DNA of 11,146 nucleotides from Pseudomonadota bacterium (GCA_963205525.1 CAUJJP010000237.1:1-11146), one strand, 5' to 3'; positions 1-8,613 are shown, counted from the stretch's first letter. Numbers and translations: made by a program. Notes: a model not told the origin generated them from the letters alone.

Positions 1-74
1 CTGAGTCAGGAAGGGTCACCGGGGTCCTCTCGGGGCGCTGACGCTGTCCGGCCCGGATGGCCGGCACCGCAGTC

Positions 75-112
75 CGTTTTTCGTATACACATGTTGACTA
101 ACAAAGACGCCG
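75..112. promoter_or_regulatory. A+T-rich island with GTATAC core and TTGACT
   Basis: In otherwise very G+C-rich DNA this patch holds the palindrome GTATAC (83-88) in the context TCGTATACAC, and GTTGACTAAC (93-102), itself an imperfect palindrome containing a -35-like TTGACT (94-99). GTATAC cores are typical of GntR/FadR-type operators. No intact gene lies next to it inside the window, so it could be a leftover regulatory site or an insertion-sequence edge. Weak call. Confidence 0.2.
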
Positions 113-193
113 TGGTCAAGCTGGGGCGGACCCGGAGCGGATCACCCGGGCAGCGCTTGTGCCACGCAGCACACCGGGCAAGGCAGCGCCACG

Positions 194-215
194 TGGCGCG
201 CATGCCTGCGCGCCA
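194..215. repeat. Perfect 8-bp GC-rich inverted repeat (6-nt loop)
   Basis: TGGCGCGC (194-201) and GCGCGCCA (208-215) are exact reverse complements around the loop ATGCCT. The stem can extend by a G-T and a C-G pair to 192-217. No T-run follows on either strand, so it is not a classical intrinsic terminator. It lies within or just past the transposase relic. Confidence 0.55.
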
Positions 216-400
216 TGCGGCTGACGGCGACGAAGGGGCAGCCCGCAGGCGAGGCTCGACCCCGAGTCGAGCGCGGTGCGCGTCGATGAAGGCGTCAACT
301 TCCTGGCAGGCGGTCGAGCGCCGCCCGGGCGTAGCGCGTTGGCCAGCTTCGGGATCTCGCCGTTCGTGCGCAGCTCGCGCGGCTCGCCCTGGGCACCCAA
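205..400 (-). pseudogene. Decayed IS3-family transposase relic (OrfA end plus OrfB start)
   Basis: On the minus strand, 379-332 reads RELRTNGEIPKLANAL, which resembles the OrfA C-terminus of IS3-family elements (typical form RELRRANEILKLASAF). It is followed at the expected distance by a stretch like the usual FAQAELDR segment. Positions 302-252 then read EVDAFIDAHRARLGVEP, the usual start of OrfB (typical FIDAHRxxxGVEPIC), in the frame one base back. This matches the -1 OrfA/OrfB frameshift arrangement of the family. After that only a loose match (RLRAAPS) continues; no DDE catalytic core, terminal inverted repeats or target duplication are visible. It is therefore a fragment and cannot encode an active enzyme. 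The family assignment rests on remembered motif patterns and was not searched. The ends are approximate. Confidence 0.62.
254..272. repeat. 7-bp inverted repeat with 5-nt loop
   Basis: GCTCGAC (254-260) pairs exactly with GTCGAGC (266-272) around CCCGA. It lies inside the OrfB-like codons of the transposase relic and may be coincidental for such G+C-rich DNA. Confidence 0.35.
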
Positions 401-629
401 CAGCGCCGTGCCCAGGCCGTGCAGCCGATCCTGGCCGGACTCGACTCGGCCGCCGCCCGCCGTGACGGGTACGGATCTCAGGCGTCGAGCACCCAGCGCG
501 CGGCGCGGTCGATCAGCTCGGCGAAAGCAGGCTTCGGGGACTTGCCTGTCTGGGCTCCAGCCGCAATCGAAGGGGTCTGTTCAGCATCCGGGGCGGCTCG
601 CGCCGGCGGCGCGGCTCCTCATTGCGGGC

Positions 630-660
630 ACGCGCATGCGGCGTCGTGTCGTATGCGCGT
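630..660. repeat. 8-bp inverted repeat downstream of paaZ
   Basis: ACGCGCAT (630-637) and ATGCGCGT (653-660) are exact reverse complements with a 15-nt spacer. On the minus strand the structure lies about 80-110 nt past the paaZ stop, where an operon terminator could sit. It has a large loop and no T-tract in that direction, so termination is possible but not supported. It might instead be a 3'-end stabilising stem. Confidence 0.35.
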
Positions 661-741
661 TTGCAAGGCGGGGCACAAGCCCGATCGGAGCCTGTTCGCA
701 CCGTCCCCGAGGGAGCACACGCTGCTCTGGCGCTACGACGC

Positions 742-2781
742 TCAGCCGCGCTTGGCCACCAGGGTCAGGATGTCGTAGCTGGCGACCAGCTCACCGTGCT
801 GGTTGCTGACCTCCACGTCCCACACCACCACGCCCTGGCCGACGCCGTCGGCGCCGGTCTTCTGGCGGTCGACCTTGCGCTTGGCGGTGAGCCGGGCCTG
901 GATGCTGTCGCCGATGGCGACCGGCTTCACGAAGCGCAGGGTGTCCAGCCCGTAGTTGGCCAGCACCGGCCCCGGCGCCGGCCAGACGAACAGGCCGGCC
1001 GCCGCCGAGAGCACGAAATAGCCGTGCGCGATGCGCTCGCCGAAGGCCGAGTCCTTGGCCGCGATGGCGTCGAAGTGCATGTAGAAGAAGTCGCCGCTGA
1101 TGCCGCCGAAGGCGACGATGTCGGCCTCCGTCACGGTGCGCCGGTGGGTGCTCAGGCTCTCGCCGATGCGCAAGTCCTCGAAGTGGCGCCGGAAGGGGTG
1201 GAGCTCGCCTTCGATGCGTGCCGCGCCGCGCACGTACTCGCCGGTCACCGCCGCCAGCATGGTCGGCGAGCCCTGCACCGCGCAGCGCTGCAGGTAGTGC
1301 TTGACCGCGCGCAGCCCGCCGAGCTCTTCGCCGCCGCCGGCGCGCCCCGGCCCGCCGTGCTTGAGCAGCGGCAGCGGGCTGCCGTGACCGGTGGATTCGG
1401 GCGCCGCCTCGCGGTCCAGCACCAGCAGCCGGCCGTGGTGCGCGGCCGCCACCGGAATGGCGCGCGCCGCCAGCGCCGGGTCGTGGGTGACCAGGGTGCC
1501 GACCAGGCTGCCGCGCCCGCGCGCGGCCAGCGCCAGTGCCTCGTCCAGGTCGTCGTAGGGCAGCAGGGTGCTCACCGGGCCGAAAGCCTCGACATCGTGC
1601 GCGGCGCTGGCCATGGCGTCGCGCGCCAGCAGCAGCGTCGGGCAGAAGAAGGCGCCCTCGGCGGCGCCCTCGCCCAGCGGCGCGAAGCCGTCGCGCTCGC
1701 CGTAGACCAGCTCGGCGCCCGCCATCAGCTCGGCGAGCCGGGCCGCGACGTCGGCCTGCTGGCCGCGGTGCGCCAGGGCACCCATCTTCACGCCCTCCAG
1801 CGCCGGGTTGCCGACCACCGTCTTCGCCAGCCGTGCGCGCAGCGCCTGCGCCACCGCGTCCAGGTGCCGGCGCGGCACGATGGCGCGCCGGATCGCGGTG
1901 CACTTCTGCCCCGCCTTGACCGTCATCTCGCGCGCCACCTCCTTCACGAAGAGGTCGAACTCGGGCGCGTCGGGCGTCACCTCGGGCGCCAGGATGGCGC
2001 AGTTCAGGCTGTCGGCCTCGGCGTTGAAGGGCACCGAGTGGCGCACCAGGTTGGGGTGCACGCGCAGCCTGGCGGCGGTGTCGGCGCTGCCGGTGAAGGT
2101 GACCACGTCCTGGCCGTCGAGCCGGTCCAGCAGGTCGCCGGTGCCGCCGATGACGAGCTGCAGCGCGCCCGCGGGCAGCAGCCCGGAGTCCAGCATGATG
2201 CGCACGCAGGCCTCGGTGAGGTAGCTGGTGGCGCTGGCCGGCTTGGCGATGCAGGGCATGCCGGCGAGGAAGCTGGGCGCGAACTTTTCCAGCAGGCCCC
2301 AGACCGGGAAGTTGAAGGCATTGATGTGCACCGCCAGACCGCCGCGCGGCACCAGCACGTGGGTGCCGGCGAAGTGGCCTTGCTTGCCGAGCGCGATCGC
2401 CGGGCCCTCGTGCAGCAGGTTGCCCGAAGGCAGCTCGGCGCTGCCCAGGCCGGCGTAGGCGAACAGGGTGCCGCTGCCGCCCTCGATGTCGACCCAGCTG
2501 TCGGCGCGCGTGGCGCCGGTGGCGGCGGAGACGGCGTACAGCTCCTCCTTGCGCTCGATGAGCAGCTTGGCCAGCGCCTTGAGCGTGCGCGCGCGCTGCT
2601 GGAAGTCGGTCTGCAGCAGCGCCGGCAGCGCGACCCGGCGCGCGTGGTGCACCGCCTCGGCGAAGTCGATCGCCTCCGCGTGGGTGGCCGCCACCGGTCG
2701 CCCGTCGAGGGCGCTGGCCAGGGTCTGCGCCGGGGTCTGGCCGAGCCAGCGGCCGGCGATGAAACTCTGCAAGGTCTTCAT
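742..2781 (-). CDS. paaZ: PaaZ, bifunctional oxepin-CoA hydrolase / semialdehyde dehydrogenase
   Basis: A 679-residue cytoplasmic enzyme that opens the oxepin-CoA ring and oxidises the resulting 3-oxo-5,6-dehydrosuberyl-CoA semialdehyde to the acid with NADP+. Residues 1 to about 500 are an aldehyde dehydrogenase domain: cofactor-site motif [10 protein letters not shown] (154-163), catalytic Glu255 in FNAEADS and catalytic Cys294 in GQKCTAIRR. Residues about 525-679 are a MaoC-like hotdog (R)-hydratase domain with the GDFFYMHFD motif, where Asp564 and His569 are the expected catalytic pair. The length is close to the usual 680-odd residues of fused PaaZ. The ATG overlaps the paaR stop by 4 bp (ATGA, 2781-2778), implying translational coupling; GGAG lies about 12 nt upstream. 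It is the last gene of the operon. Both active sites appear intact. Confidence 0.96.
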   Translation of the reverse strand: MKTLQSFIAGRWLGQTPAQTLASALDGRPVAATHAEAIDFAEAVHHARRVALPALLQTDFQQRARTLKALAKLLIERKEELYAVSAATGATRADSWVDIEGGSGTLFAYAGLGSAELPSGNLLHEGPAIALGKQGHFAGTHVLVPRGGLAVHINAFNFPVWGLLEKFAPSFLAGMPCIAKPASATSYLTEACVRIMLDSGLLPAGALQLVIGGTGDLLDRLDGQDVVTFTGSADTAARLRVHPNLVRHSVPFNAEADSLNCAILAPEVTPDAPEFDLFVKEVAREMTVKAGQKCTAIRRAIVPRRHLDAVAQALRARLAKTVVGNPALEGVKMGALAHRGQQADVAARLAELMAGAELVYGERDGFAPLGEGAAEGAFFCPTLLLARDAMASAAHDVEAFGPVSTLLPYDDLDEALALAARGRGSLVGTLVTHDPALAARAIPVAAAHHGRLLVLDREAAPESTGHGSPLPLLKHGGPGRAGGGEELGGLRAVKHYLQRCAVQGSPTMLAAVTGEYVRGAARIEGELHPFRRHFEDLRIGESLSTHRRTVTEADIVAFGGISGDFFYMHFDAIAAKDSAFGERIAHGYFVLSAAAGLFVWPAPGPVLANYGLDTLRFVKPVAIGDSIQARLTAKRKVDRQKTGADGVGQGVVVWDVEVSNQHGELVASYDILTLVAKRG

Positions 2782-3422
2782 GAGGTGCTTCTCTCCAGTG
2801 AGGGCCCGGGCAGCAGCGCGGCGGCCGGGGGCTGCACCGCCGCCAGGCCGCCGATGAACAGGTCGGCGACGATGGGGGCGAGCGAGGCGTGGTCCAGCGT
2901 GCCGCCAGGGCGCAGCCAGGTGAACATCCAGTTGATCATGCCGAACAGCAGCATGGTCAGCGGCTTGGCGAGCGCGCGCTCCTGCAGGTCCGGGCGCGCG
3001 CGGGCGACCACCTGGGCGAAGGCGGCCACCACCTCGCGCTCGCGGCCGAGGATGCGCGCCTGGTCGGCCGCGCCCAGGAAGCGCACGTCGCCGGTGAGCA
3101 CGCGGTGCGCGTGCTGGGCGTCGGCGTACTCATTGAGGATGCGCGCGATCAGCTCGCGCAGCAGCGCCTGCGGTGGCTGGCGCGAGGCCAGGGTCTCGGC
3201 GGCCATGGCGTGCAGGCGCAGCACGTGCTCGTCGCAGATGCTGGCCAGCAGCGCGTCCTTGTCGCGGAAGTAGTGGTACAGGGTCGGCTTGCTGAAGCCG
3301 CAGGCCTCGGCGACCGCCTTCATAGAGGTCGCCGGGTAGCCCTGGAGCGCGAACAGCGCCGCCGCGCGCGCGAGGATCAGGCTGCGCTGCTCGTCGTAGC
3401 CGGCGGCGCGTCCGCGGGCCAT
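2778..3422 (-). CDS. paaR: PaaR, TetR-family transcriptional repressor of the paa genes
   Basis: A 214-residue TetR-family protein. The N-terminal DNA-binding domain is clear: residues about 12-60, with the helix-turn-helix around 32-52 ending in FSKPTLYHYFRDKDALL, a TetR signature. The rest is an alpha-helical ligand-binding domain. I chose the ATG at 3422 (MARGRAAG) because the start places the HTH at the usual distance from the N-terminus and follows the paaE stop by 2 nt; the open frame upstream of it lies inside paaE. The ribosome site is weak, which fits coupling to paaE. Its place between paaE and paaZ, and the TetR-type PaaR known in betaproteobacterial paa clusters, suggest it represses this operon until phenylacetyl-CoA binds. 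Ligand and target are inferred. It would be autoregulated, since it lies inside the transcript. Confidence 0.88.
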   Translation of the reverse strand: MARGRAAGYDEQRSLILARAAALFALQGYPATSMKAVAEACGFSKPTLYHYFRDKDALLASICDEHVLRLHAMAAETLASRQPPQALLRELIARILNEYADAQHAHRVLTGDVRFLGAADQARILGREREVVAAFAQVVARARPDLQERALAKPLTMLLFGMINWMFTWLRPGGTLDHASLAPIVADLFIGGLAAVQPPAAALLPGPSLERSTS

Positions 3423-3424
3423 GC

Positions 3425-4504
3425 TCAGCGCTCGTCGAAGGAGAGCACGACGCGCTCGGTGGTCGGGTGCGCCTGGCAGGTGAGGACGAAGCCGGCCTCG
3501 ACCTCGGCCTTGTCGAGCGCGAAGTTGCGCTCCATGCGCACCTGGCCCTCCAGCAGCTTGGCGCGGCAGGTGCCGCACACGCCGCTGGTGCAGGAGAAGG
3601 GCAGTTCCAGCCCGGCCGCGGTGGCGGCGTCCAGGATGCTGGGCTGCTGGCGGTCGAATCCGATCTCGCGCTCCAGGCCGTCGCGGATGATGACCACGCG
3701 CGCATGCTCGGCGTCGCCCGGCGCCGCCTCGTGCACCACCGCGCCACCGGCCTGCGGCGCGACGCCGAAGCGCTCGATGTGGATGCGGTCCTCGGCCACC
3801 CCGGCGCCCAGCAGCGCCGCCTCGGCCTCGTCGTTCATCTGGAACGGGCCGCAGACATAGGCGTGCGAGATCGTCGCCGCCGGCACCACGCTGGAGAGGA
3901 ACTCGGCGATCTTGGCGCGGTTCATGAGGCCGTGGTTGAGCGCGGCGTCGGTCGGCTCGTCGCTGAACACGTGGTGCAGCACCAGGCGCGTCATCCAGCG
4001 GTTCTTCAAGTCCTCCAGCTCTTCCTTGAACATGGTGGAGGCCAGGCGCCGGTTGGCGTACAGCAGGGTGAAGCGTGAGTGCGGCTCGCGCGCCAGCACC
4101 GTCTTCATGATCGACAGGATGGGCGTGATGCCGCTGCCGCCGGCGATGCCGAGGTGGTGGCGCCGCGCCTGCGCATCCAGCGGCACGAAGAAGCGGCCCT
4201 GCGGCGCCATGACCTCGATCGTGTCGCCGGCCGCCAGGCTGTCGTTGATCCAGTTCGAGAAGCGCCCGCCGGCCACCTTGCGCACGCCCACGCGCAGCTC
4301 GCCGTCGTCGACCCCGGCGCAGATGCTGTAGCTGCGGCGCAGTTCCTCGCCCTCCAGGGTCTTGCGCAGCGTCAGGTACTGGCCCTGGGTGAAGGCGTAG
4401 GTCTCGCGCAGGGCCGGCGGGACGTCGAAGCTGACGACCACCGCCTCGGCGGTGTCGGGCTCGACGCTGCGCACGGTCAGGGCGTGGAACAGCGGTGTGC
4501 TCAT
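3425..4504 (-). CDS. paaE: PaaE, reductase subunit of phenylacetyl-CoA 1,2-epoxidase
   Basis: A 359-residue electron-transfer protein that passes electrons from NADPH through FAD and a [2Fe-2S] cluster to the diiron oxygenase PaaABC. An N-terminal ferredoxin-reductase FAD-binding domain shows RSYS at 57-60. An NAD(P)-binding domain follows, with GIAGGSGITPIL (119-130) and YVCGP (216-220). The C-terminal plant-type ferredoxin domain has all four cluster ligands: Cys305, Cys310 and Cys313 in CTSGVCGTC, and Cys343 in LTCQAHP. This reductase-then-ferredoxin order is the PaaE order. Start ATG at 4504 lies 7 nt after the paaD stop, with a GAGG overlapping that stop (TGAGG) as ribosome site. It is fifth in the paaABCDE run and appears intact. 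Confidence 0.96.
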   Translation of the reverse strand: MSTPLFHALTVRSVEPDTAEAVVVSFDVPPALRETYAFTQGQYLTLRKTLEGEELRRSYSICAGVDDGELRVGVRKVAGGRFSNWINDSLAAGDTIEVMAPQGRFFVPLDAQARRHHLGIAGGSGITPILSIMKTVLAREPHSRFTLLYANRRLASTMFKEELEDLKNRWMTRLVLHHVFSDEPTDAALNHGLMNRAKIAEFLSSVVPAATISHAYVCGPFQMNDEAEAALLGAGVAEDRIHIERFGVAPQAGGAVVHEAAPGDAEHARVVIIRDGLEREIGFDRQQPSILDAATAAGLELPFSCTSGVCGTCRAKLLEGQVRMERNFALDKAEVEAGFVLTCQAHPTTERVVLSFDER

Positions 4505-4511
4505 GCCAACC

Positions 4512-5039
4512 TCAGATCGGTTTGAAGTACTCGAAGGGCTCGCGGCAGTCCAGGCAGCGGTACAGCGCCTTGCAGGCGGTGGAGCCGAAGGCCGACAGGC
4601 GCTCGGTGTGCGCGCTGCCGCAGCGCGGACAGTCCAGTGCCGGTGCGCGGCGCACGATGTGCACCGGCACCCCCTGCGTCGCGTCCACCGGCCCCGGCGG
4701 CGCGATGCCGTAGTCGCGCAGCTTGTGCCGGCCTTCGGCGCTGATCCAGTCGGTGGTCCAGGCCGGCTCGCGGCGGGTCGCCACCTGCACCGGGCCGAGG
4801 CCGGCGTCGACCAGGGCCTCGACCACGCTGCGCTCGATGAACTCGGTCGCCGGGCAGCCGCTGTAGGTGGGGGTGAGCACCACCTGCAGCCCGGCGTCCA
4901 GCGCCTGGACCTCGCGCACCACGCCGAGCTCGACGAGCGAGATCGCCGGCAGTTCGGGGTCGGGCACGGTCTGCAGCACGGCCCAGGCGCGTTCGCTGCG
5001 GTCCTGCGCCTCGGCGGGCGACGGCGCGGCGCCGGGCAT
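4512..5039 (-). CDS. paaD: PaaD, Fe-S/assembly-type subunit of phenylacetyl-CoA epoxidase
   Basis: A 175-residue protein of the MIP18/DUF59-like family, required for an active epoxidase and thought to help metal or Fe-S cluster maturation. The DUF59-like part (about 15-100) shows VPDPELPAISLVELGVV and the conserved Cys62 in TPTYSGCPA. The C-terminus is a cysteine-rich, zinc-ribbon-like segment with Cys137, Cys140, Cys156, Cys162 and Cys165 (CPRC, CLDC), ending in the typical EPFEYFKPI. I chose ATG at 5039, 5 nt after the paaC stop, with GGTGAG 4 nt upstream. An in-frame GTG at 5048 would overlap the paaC stop as GTGA and add three residues; the sequence alone does not settle the choice. Confidence 0.93.
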   Translation of the reverse strand: MPGAAPSPAEAQDRSERAWAVLQTVPDPELPAISLVELGVVREVQALDAGLQVVLTPTYSGCPATEFIERSVVEALVDAGLGPVQVATRREPAWTTDWISAEGRHKLRDYGIAPPGPVDATQGVPVHIVRRAPALDCPRCGSAHTERLSAFGSTACKALYRCLDCREPFEYFKPI

Positions 5040-5044
5040 GGCGC

Positions 5045-5830
5045 TCACCACACGCCGCCGGGGTAGGCGCGCTGCAGGTATTGCATCTCGGCCAGCAGGC
5101 GCCCCAGGTGCTCGCTGTGCTGGCCCTGGCTGCCGCGGCTCAGGAAGGACTGGGGCGGCGGCGGCACCAGCGCGCACTCGGCCAGCAGCGCCAGCACCTC
5201 GGCCTCCCAGGGCTCGCGCAGCGCGGCGCGCGAGGGCCCCAGGCCGGACGCCTCGGCGGCGGCGTCGACCGCGTCGGCGGCGAACATCTCGGGCACGAAA
5301 CGCCACAGCGCGGCGAGCGCGGCCTCGCTGCGCGCACGGCTCTCGGCGCTGCCGTCGGCCAGGCGCAGCAGCCAGTCGGCGGCGTGCTGTTGGTGGTAGC
5401 GCGCCTCCTTCAGCGCCTTGGCGGCGATGCCGCGCAGCTCGGCGTCGGCGCTGTCCTGCAGGTGCTGCCAGTGCAGCTTGAGCCAGCCGGCGACGAACAG
5501 GTTGCGCAGCGTGGTGAAGGCGAAGTCGCCGCGCGGCAGCTCCACCATCGTCAGGTTGCGGTAGTCGCGCTCCTCGCGCAGGAAGGCGAGCTGGTCCTCG
5601 TCGTAGACGCGGTCCTTGCCCGCGCCCTCGAGCTCGCCGGCACGGGTGAGCAAGGCGCGCGTCTGGCCGATCAGGTCCAGCGCCACGTTGGCCAGCGCGA
5701 TGTCCTCCTCCAGCACCGGGGCGTGGCCGCACCACTCGCCCAGGCGCTGGCCGAGGATGAGGGTGGTGTCGGCCAGGCGCAGCAGGTACTCGGCGTCGGC
5801 GCGGTGTTCGGGTCGGATCGATGCGGTCAC
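5045..5830 (-). CDS. paaC: PaaC, structural subunit of phenylacetyl-CoA epoxidase
   Basis: A 261-residue ferritin-like protein that pairs with PaaA in the oxygenase core. PaaC stabilises the complex and is not itself the diiron catalytic subunit. Family-typical segments are present: LADTTLILGQRLGEWCGHAP (19-38), LEEDIALANVALDLIGQTRAL (about 40-60), YRNLTMVELPRGDFAFT (90-106), and KEARYHQQHAADW (141-153). The GTG at 5830 is the only good start: it gives a normal PaaC N-terminus (VTASIRPEHRADAEYLL), no in-frame ATG lies nearby, and GAGGG sits 4 nt upstream, overlapping the paaB stop. The start is 7 nt after paaB ends. Length is close to the roughly 250 usual for PaaC. Confidence 0.94.
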   Translation of the reverse strand: MTASIRPEHRADAEYLLRLADTTLILGQRLGEWCGHAPVLEEDIALANVALDLIGQTRALLTRAGELEGAGKDRVYDEDQLAFLREERDYRNLTMVELPRGDFAFTTLRNLFVAGWLKLHWQHLQDSADAELRGIAAKALKEARYHQQHAADWLLRLADGSAESRARSEAALAALWRFVPEMFAADAVDAAAEASGLGPSRAALREPWEAEVLALLAECALVPPPPQSFLSRGSQGQHSEHLGRLLAEMQYLQRAYPGGVW

Positions 5831-5837
5831 GGCACCC

Positions 5838-6131
5838 TCACATGTGGTCGACTTCGCTGGGCAGCTTGTAGAACGTGGGGTGGCGGTAGACCTTGTCCTC
5901 CATCGGGTCGAAGTACATGTCCTTGTCGCCCGGGTCGCTGGCCACGATCTGGTCGCTGCGCACCACCCAGACGCTGGAGCCCTCCATGCGCCGGGTGTAG
6001 ACGTCGCGCGCGAGCTGCACCGCCATCGCCGCGTCGGCCGCGTGCAGGCTGCCGCAGTGCTTGTGGTCCAGCCCGGCGCGGCTGCGCACGAAGACTTCCC
6101 ACAGCGGCCATTCGGGGGTTTGCTCACTCAT
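5838..6131 (-). CDS. paaB: PaaB, small subunit of phenylacetyl-CoA epoxidase
   Basis: A 97-residue protein that holds together the PaaAC heterodimers of the phenylacetyl-CoA 1,2-epoxidase. It matches the PaaB pattern: WPLWEVFVRSRAGLDHKHCG (8-27), LHAADAAMAVQLARDVYTRR (29-48), SVWVVRSDQI (53-62) and a C-terminal VYRHPTFYKLP. The start ATG at 6131 shares one base with the paaA TGA (TGATG). It is preceded by a near-perfect Shine-Dalgarno AAGGAGG 7 nt upstream, inside the paaA C-terminal codons, so paaA and paaB are translationally linked. Normal length, no anomalies. Confidence 0.95.
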   Translation of the reverse strand: MSEQTPEWPLWEVFVRSRAGLDHKHCGSLHAADAAMAVQLARDVYTRRMEGSSVWVVRSDQIVASDPGDKDMYFDPMEDKVYRHPTFYKLPSEVDHM

Positions 6132-7138
6132 CACGCTGCCTCCTTGTGCGCTTGCTTGCGGGCATGGGCCATGGCGGCGTCGCGCACCCACTGGCCGTCT
6201 TCCCAGGCCTTCACGCGCGCCGCCAGGCGCTCGCGGTTCACCGGCCCGTCGCCGCCGACGACGCGCCAGAACTCGTCCCAGTCGATGGCGCCGAAGTCCC
6301 AGTGGCCGCGTTCCTCGTTCCACTTCAGGTCCGGGTCGGGCAGGCCCACGCTCAGCACCTGTGCCTGCTGCACGGTGGCGTCGACGAACTTCTGCCGCAG
6401 GTCGTCGTTGCTGACCCGCTTGATGCCCCAGCGCATGCTGGTGGTGCTGTGCACGCTGTCCTTGTCCGGCGGGCCGAACATCATCAGGCAGGGCCACCAC
6501 CAGCGGTCCACCGCGTCCTGCACCATCGCCTTCTGGGCCTCGCTGCCCTGCTGCATCATGACCAGCAGGCTGTCGTAGCCCTGGCGCTGGTGGAAGCTCT
6601 CCTCGCGGCAGACCCGGATCATGGCGCGCGCATAGGGCGCGTAGCTGCAGCGGCACAGCGGCACCTGGTTCATGATCGCCGCGCCGTCGACCAGCCAGCC
6701 GATGACGCCGATGTCGGCCCAGGTCAGCGTCGGGTAGTTGAAGATGCTGCTGTACTTGGCCTTGCCGCTGTGCAGCGCCTCCAGCATCTGGTCGCGGCTT
6801 TGCCCCAGGGTCTCGGCGGCGGCGTACAGGTACAGGCCGTGGCCGCCCTCGTCCTGCACCTTGGCCAGCAGGATGGCCTTGCGCTTGAGGGTGGGCGCGC
6901 GCCCTATCCAGTTGCCCTCGGGCAGCATGCCCACGATCTCCGAGTGCGCGTGCTGGCTGATCTGGCGCAGCAGCGTCTTGCGGTAGTCCTCGGGCATCCA
7001 GTCCTTGGCCTCGACGAAGCCGCCCTCGTCGATGCGGGCGTCAAAGCGCTGCTGCAGGCGCTGCTCCTCGGGCGAGAGCGGCTTGGCGGATGCGGCGGCG
7101 CCTTCGCGCGCCAGGGTGTCCATCGCTTGGGTGTACAC
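6131..7138 (-). CDS. paaA: PaaA, catalytic diiron subunit of phenylacetyl-CoA 1,2-epoxidase
   Basis: A 335-residue ferritin-like diiron oxygenase subunit that inserts one oxygen atom of O2 into the aromatic ring of phenylacetyl-CoA. Candidate metal ligands are visible: Glu67 in [10 protein letters not shown], Glu97 and His100 in [13 protein letters not shown], and Glu179/Glu180 with His183 in [12 protein letters not shown]. The family more often has EAGH; here it is EGGH, a conservative change next to the ligands. Start: GTG at 7138, supported by AAAGGAG (7150-7144) with 5-nt spacing; the in-frame ATG at 7123 lacks such a site. It opens the paaABCDE run, 144 nt after paaK, and overlaps paaB by one base. 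Confidence 0.96.
   Translation of the reverse strand: MYTQAMDTLAREGAAASAKPLSPEEQRLQQRFDARIDEGGFVEAKDWMPEDYRKTLLRQISQHAHSEIVGMLPEGNWIGRAPTLKRKAILLAKVQDEGGHGLYLYAAAETLGQSRDQMLEALHSGKAKYSSIFNYPTLTWADIGVIGWLVDGAAIMNQVPLCRCSYAPYARAMIRVCREESFHQRQGYDSLLVMMQQGSEAQKAMVQDAVDRWWWPCLMMFGPPDKDSVHSTTSMRWGIKRVSNDDLRQKFVDATVQQAQVLSVGLPDPDLKWNEERGHWDFGAIDWDEFWRVVGGDGPVNRERLAARVKAWEDGQWVRDAAMAHARKQAHKEAA
6139..6145 (-). promoter_or_regulatory. Strong ribosome binding site of paaB
   Basis: AAGGAGG on the minus strand, 7 nt before the paaB ATG (6131). It lies in the last codons of paaA, so initiation on paaB does not depend only on the TGATG overlap. Confidence 0.8.
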
Positions 7139-7143
7139 ACGGG

Positions 7144-7150
7144 CTCCTTT
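7144..7150 (-). promoter_or_regulatory. Ribosome binding site deciding the GTG start of paaA
   Basis: On the minus strand AAAGGAG sits 5 nt before the GTG at 7138. It favours that GTG over the in-frame ATG 15 nt further in (7123). With paaB's it is the strongest Shine-Dalgarno in the window, consistent with high expression of the oxygenase. Confidence 0.8.
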
Positions 7151-7200
7151 GACTGAGAAGTGGACGACGGCCGTGAACGGCTGCCGTGCATGACTGGCGC

Positions 7201-7228
7201 CCGCCGCAAGCCGCCGCAGGCCGCCGCT
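7201..7228. repeat. Three tandem decamers, CCGCCGCANG type
   Basis: CCGCCGCAAG (7201-7210), CCGCCGCAGG (7211-7220) and CCGCCGCT(CA) (7221-7230) follow each other with exact 10-bp spacing, the third diverging at its end. The period is about one helical turn. They lie in the noncoding paaK-paaA gap. Confidence 0.6.
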
Positions 7229-7249
7229 CAGGGCGGGACGCAGCGGCGG
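7221..7249. repeat. 8-bp inverted repeat in the paaK-paaA gap
   Basis: CCGCCGCT (7221-7228) and AGCGGCGG (7242-7249) are exact reverse complements with a 13-nt loop, using the last tandem decamer as one arm. On the transcribed minus strand the stem lies about 35-60 nt past the paaK stop. No T-tract follows, so it is more likely a stabilising or processing stem than a terminator. Confidence 0.45.
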
Positions 7250-7282
7250 GTCATGGCGGCGCGAGCGCGAACGCGGACCGGC

Positions 7283-8590
<1,308 letters not shown>

Positions 8591-8613
8591 GGCGGGTCTT
8601 CTCCGTGCAGTGC

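Larger units (their letters stand above)
1..741. other. About 740 bp without an intact gene
   Basis: No open frame here has a recognisable full-length product. It contains the IS3-like relic, three short GC-rich inverted repeats and an A+T-rich island near 75-112. On the minus strand a frame ending in a TGA at 480-478 gives a peptide tail (SPKPAFAELIDRAARWVLDA) that looks protein-like. It opens only about 46 codons earlier after another stop and has no obvious start, so I leave it unassigned, possibly another gene remnant. No T-tract terminator for the paa operon was found. Confidence 0.6.
7139..7282 (-). other. paaK-paaA intergenic gap with inverted repeats
   Basis: This is the largest gap inside the paa cluster. 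Besides the paaA ribosome site it holds the inverted repeat GCCGT-GA-ACGGC (7170-7181), the decamer repeats and the 8-bp stem described separately. I found no convincing -35/-10 pair and no copy of the 14-bp palindrome found before paaI. It may be an mRNA processing or attenuation site rather than a second promoter; a promoter with poor consensus cannot be excluded. Confidence 0.5.

Noticed and set aside
630..741. Intrinsic terminator for the paa operon after paaZ
   Set aside because: The only stem there has a 15-nt loop and no T-tract in the minus direction; kept only as an inverted repeat.
276..809. Overlapping plus-strand open frames in the left region as possible new genes
   Set aside because: Their translations are compositionally biased without domains. 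Over part of the stretch the minus strand matches transposase motifs instead.
622..3273. 883-codon open frame on the plus strand
   Set aside because: It runs antisense to paaZ and paaR, whose catalytic and HTH motifs are intact on the minus strand. Its translation is low-complexity Arg/Ala/Gly/Val, typical of an antisense frame in G+C-rich DNA.
3423..3578. Longer PaaR starting at 3578
   Set aside because: The extra 52 residues overlap the paaE ferredoxin domain in another frame and look like shadow sequence; the TetR HTH sits correctly when the start is 3422.
5081..7156. 691-codon open frame on the plus strand
   Set aside because: Antisense to paaA, paaB and paaC, with low-complexity translation and no recognisable domain.
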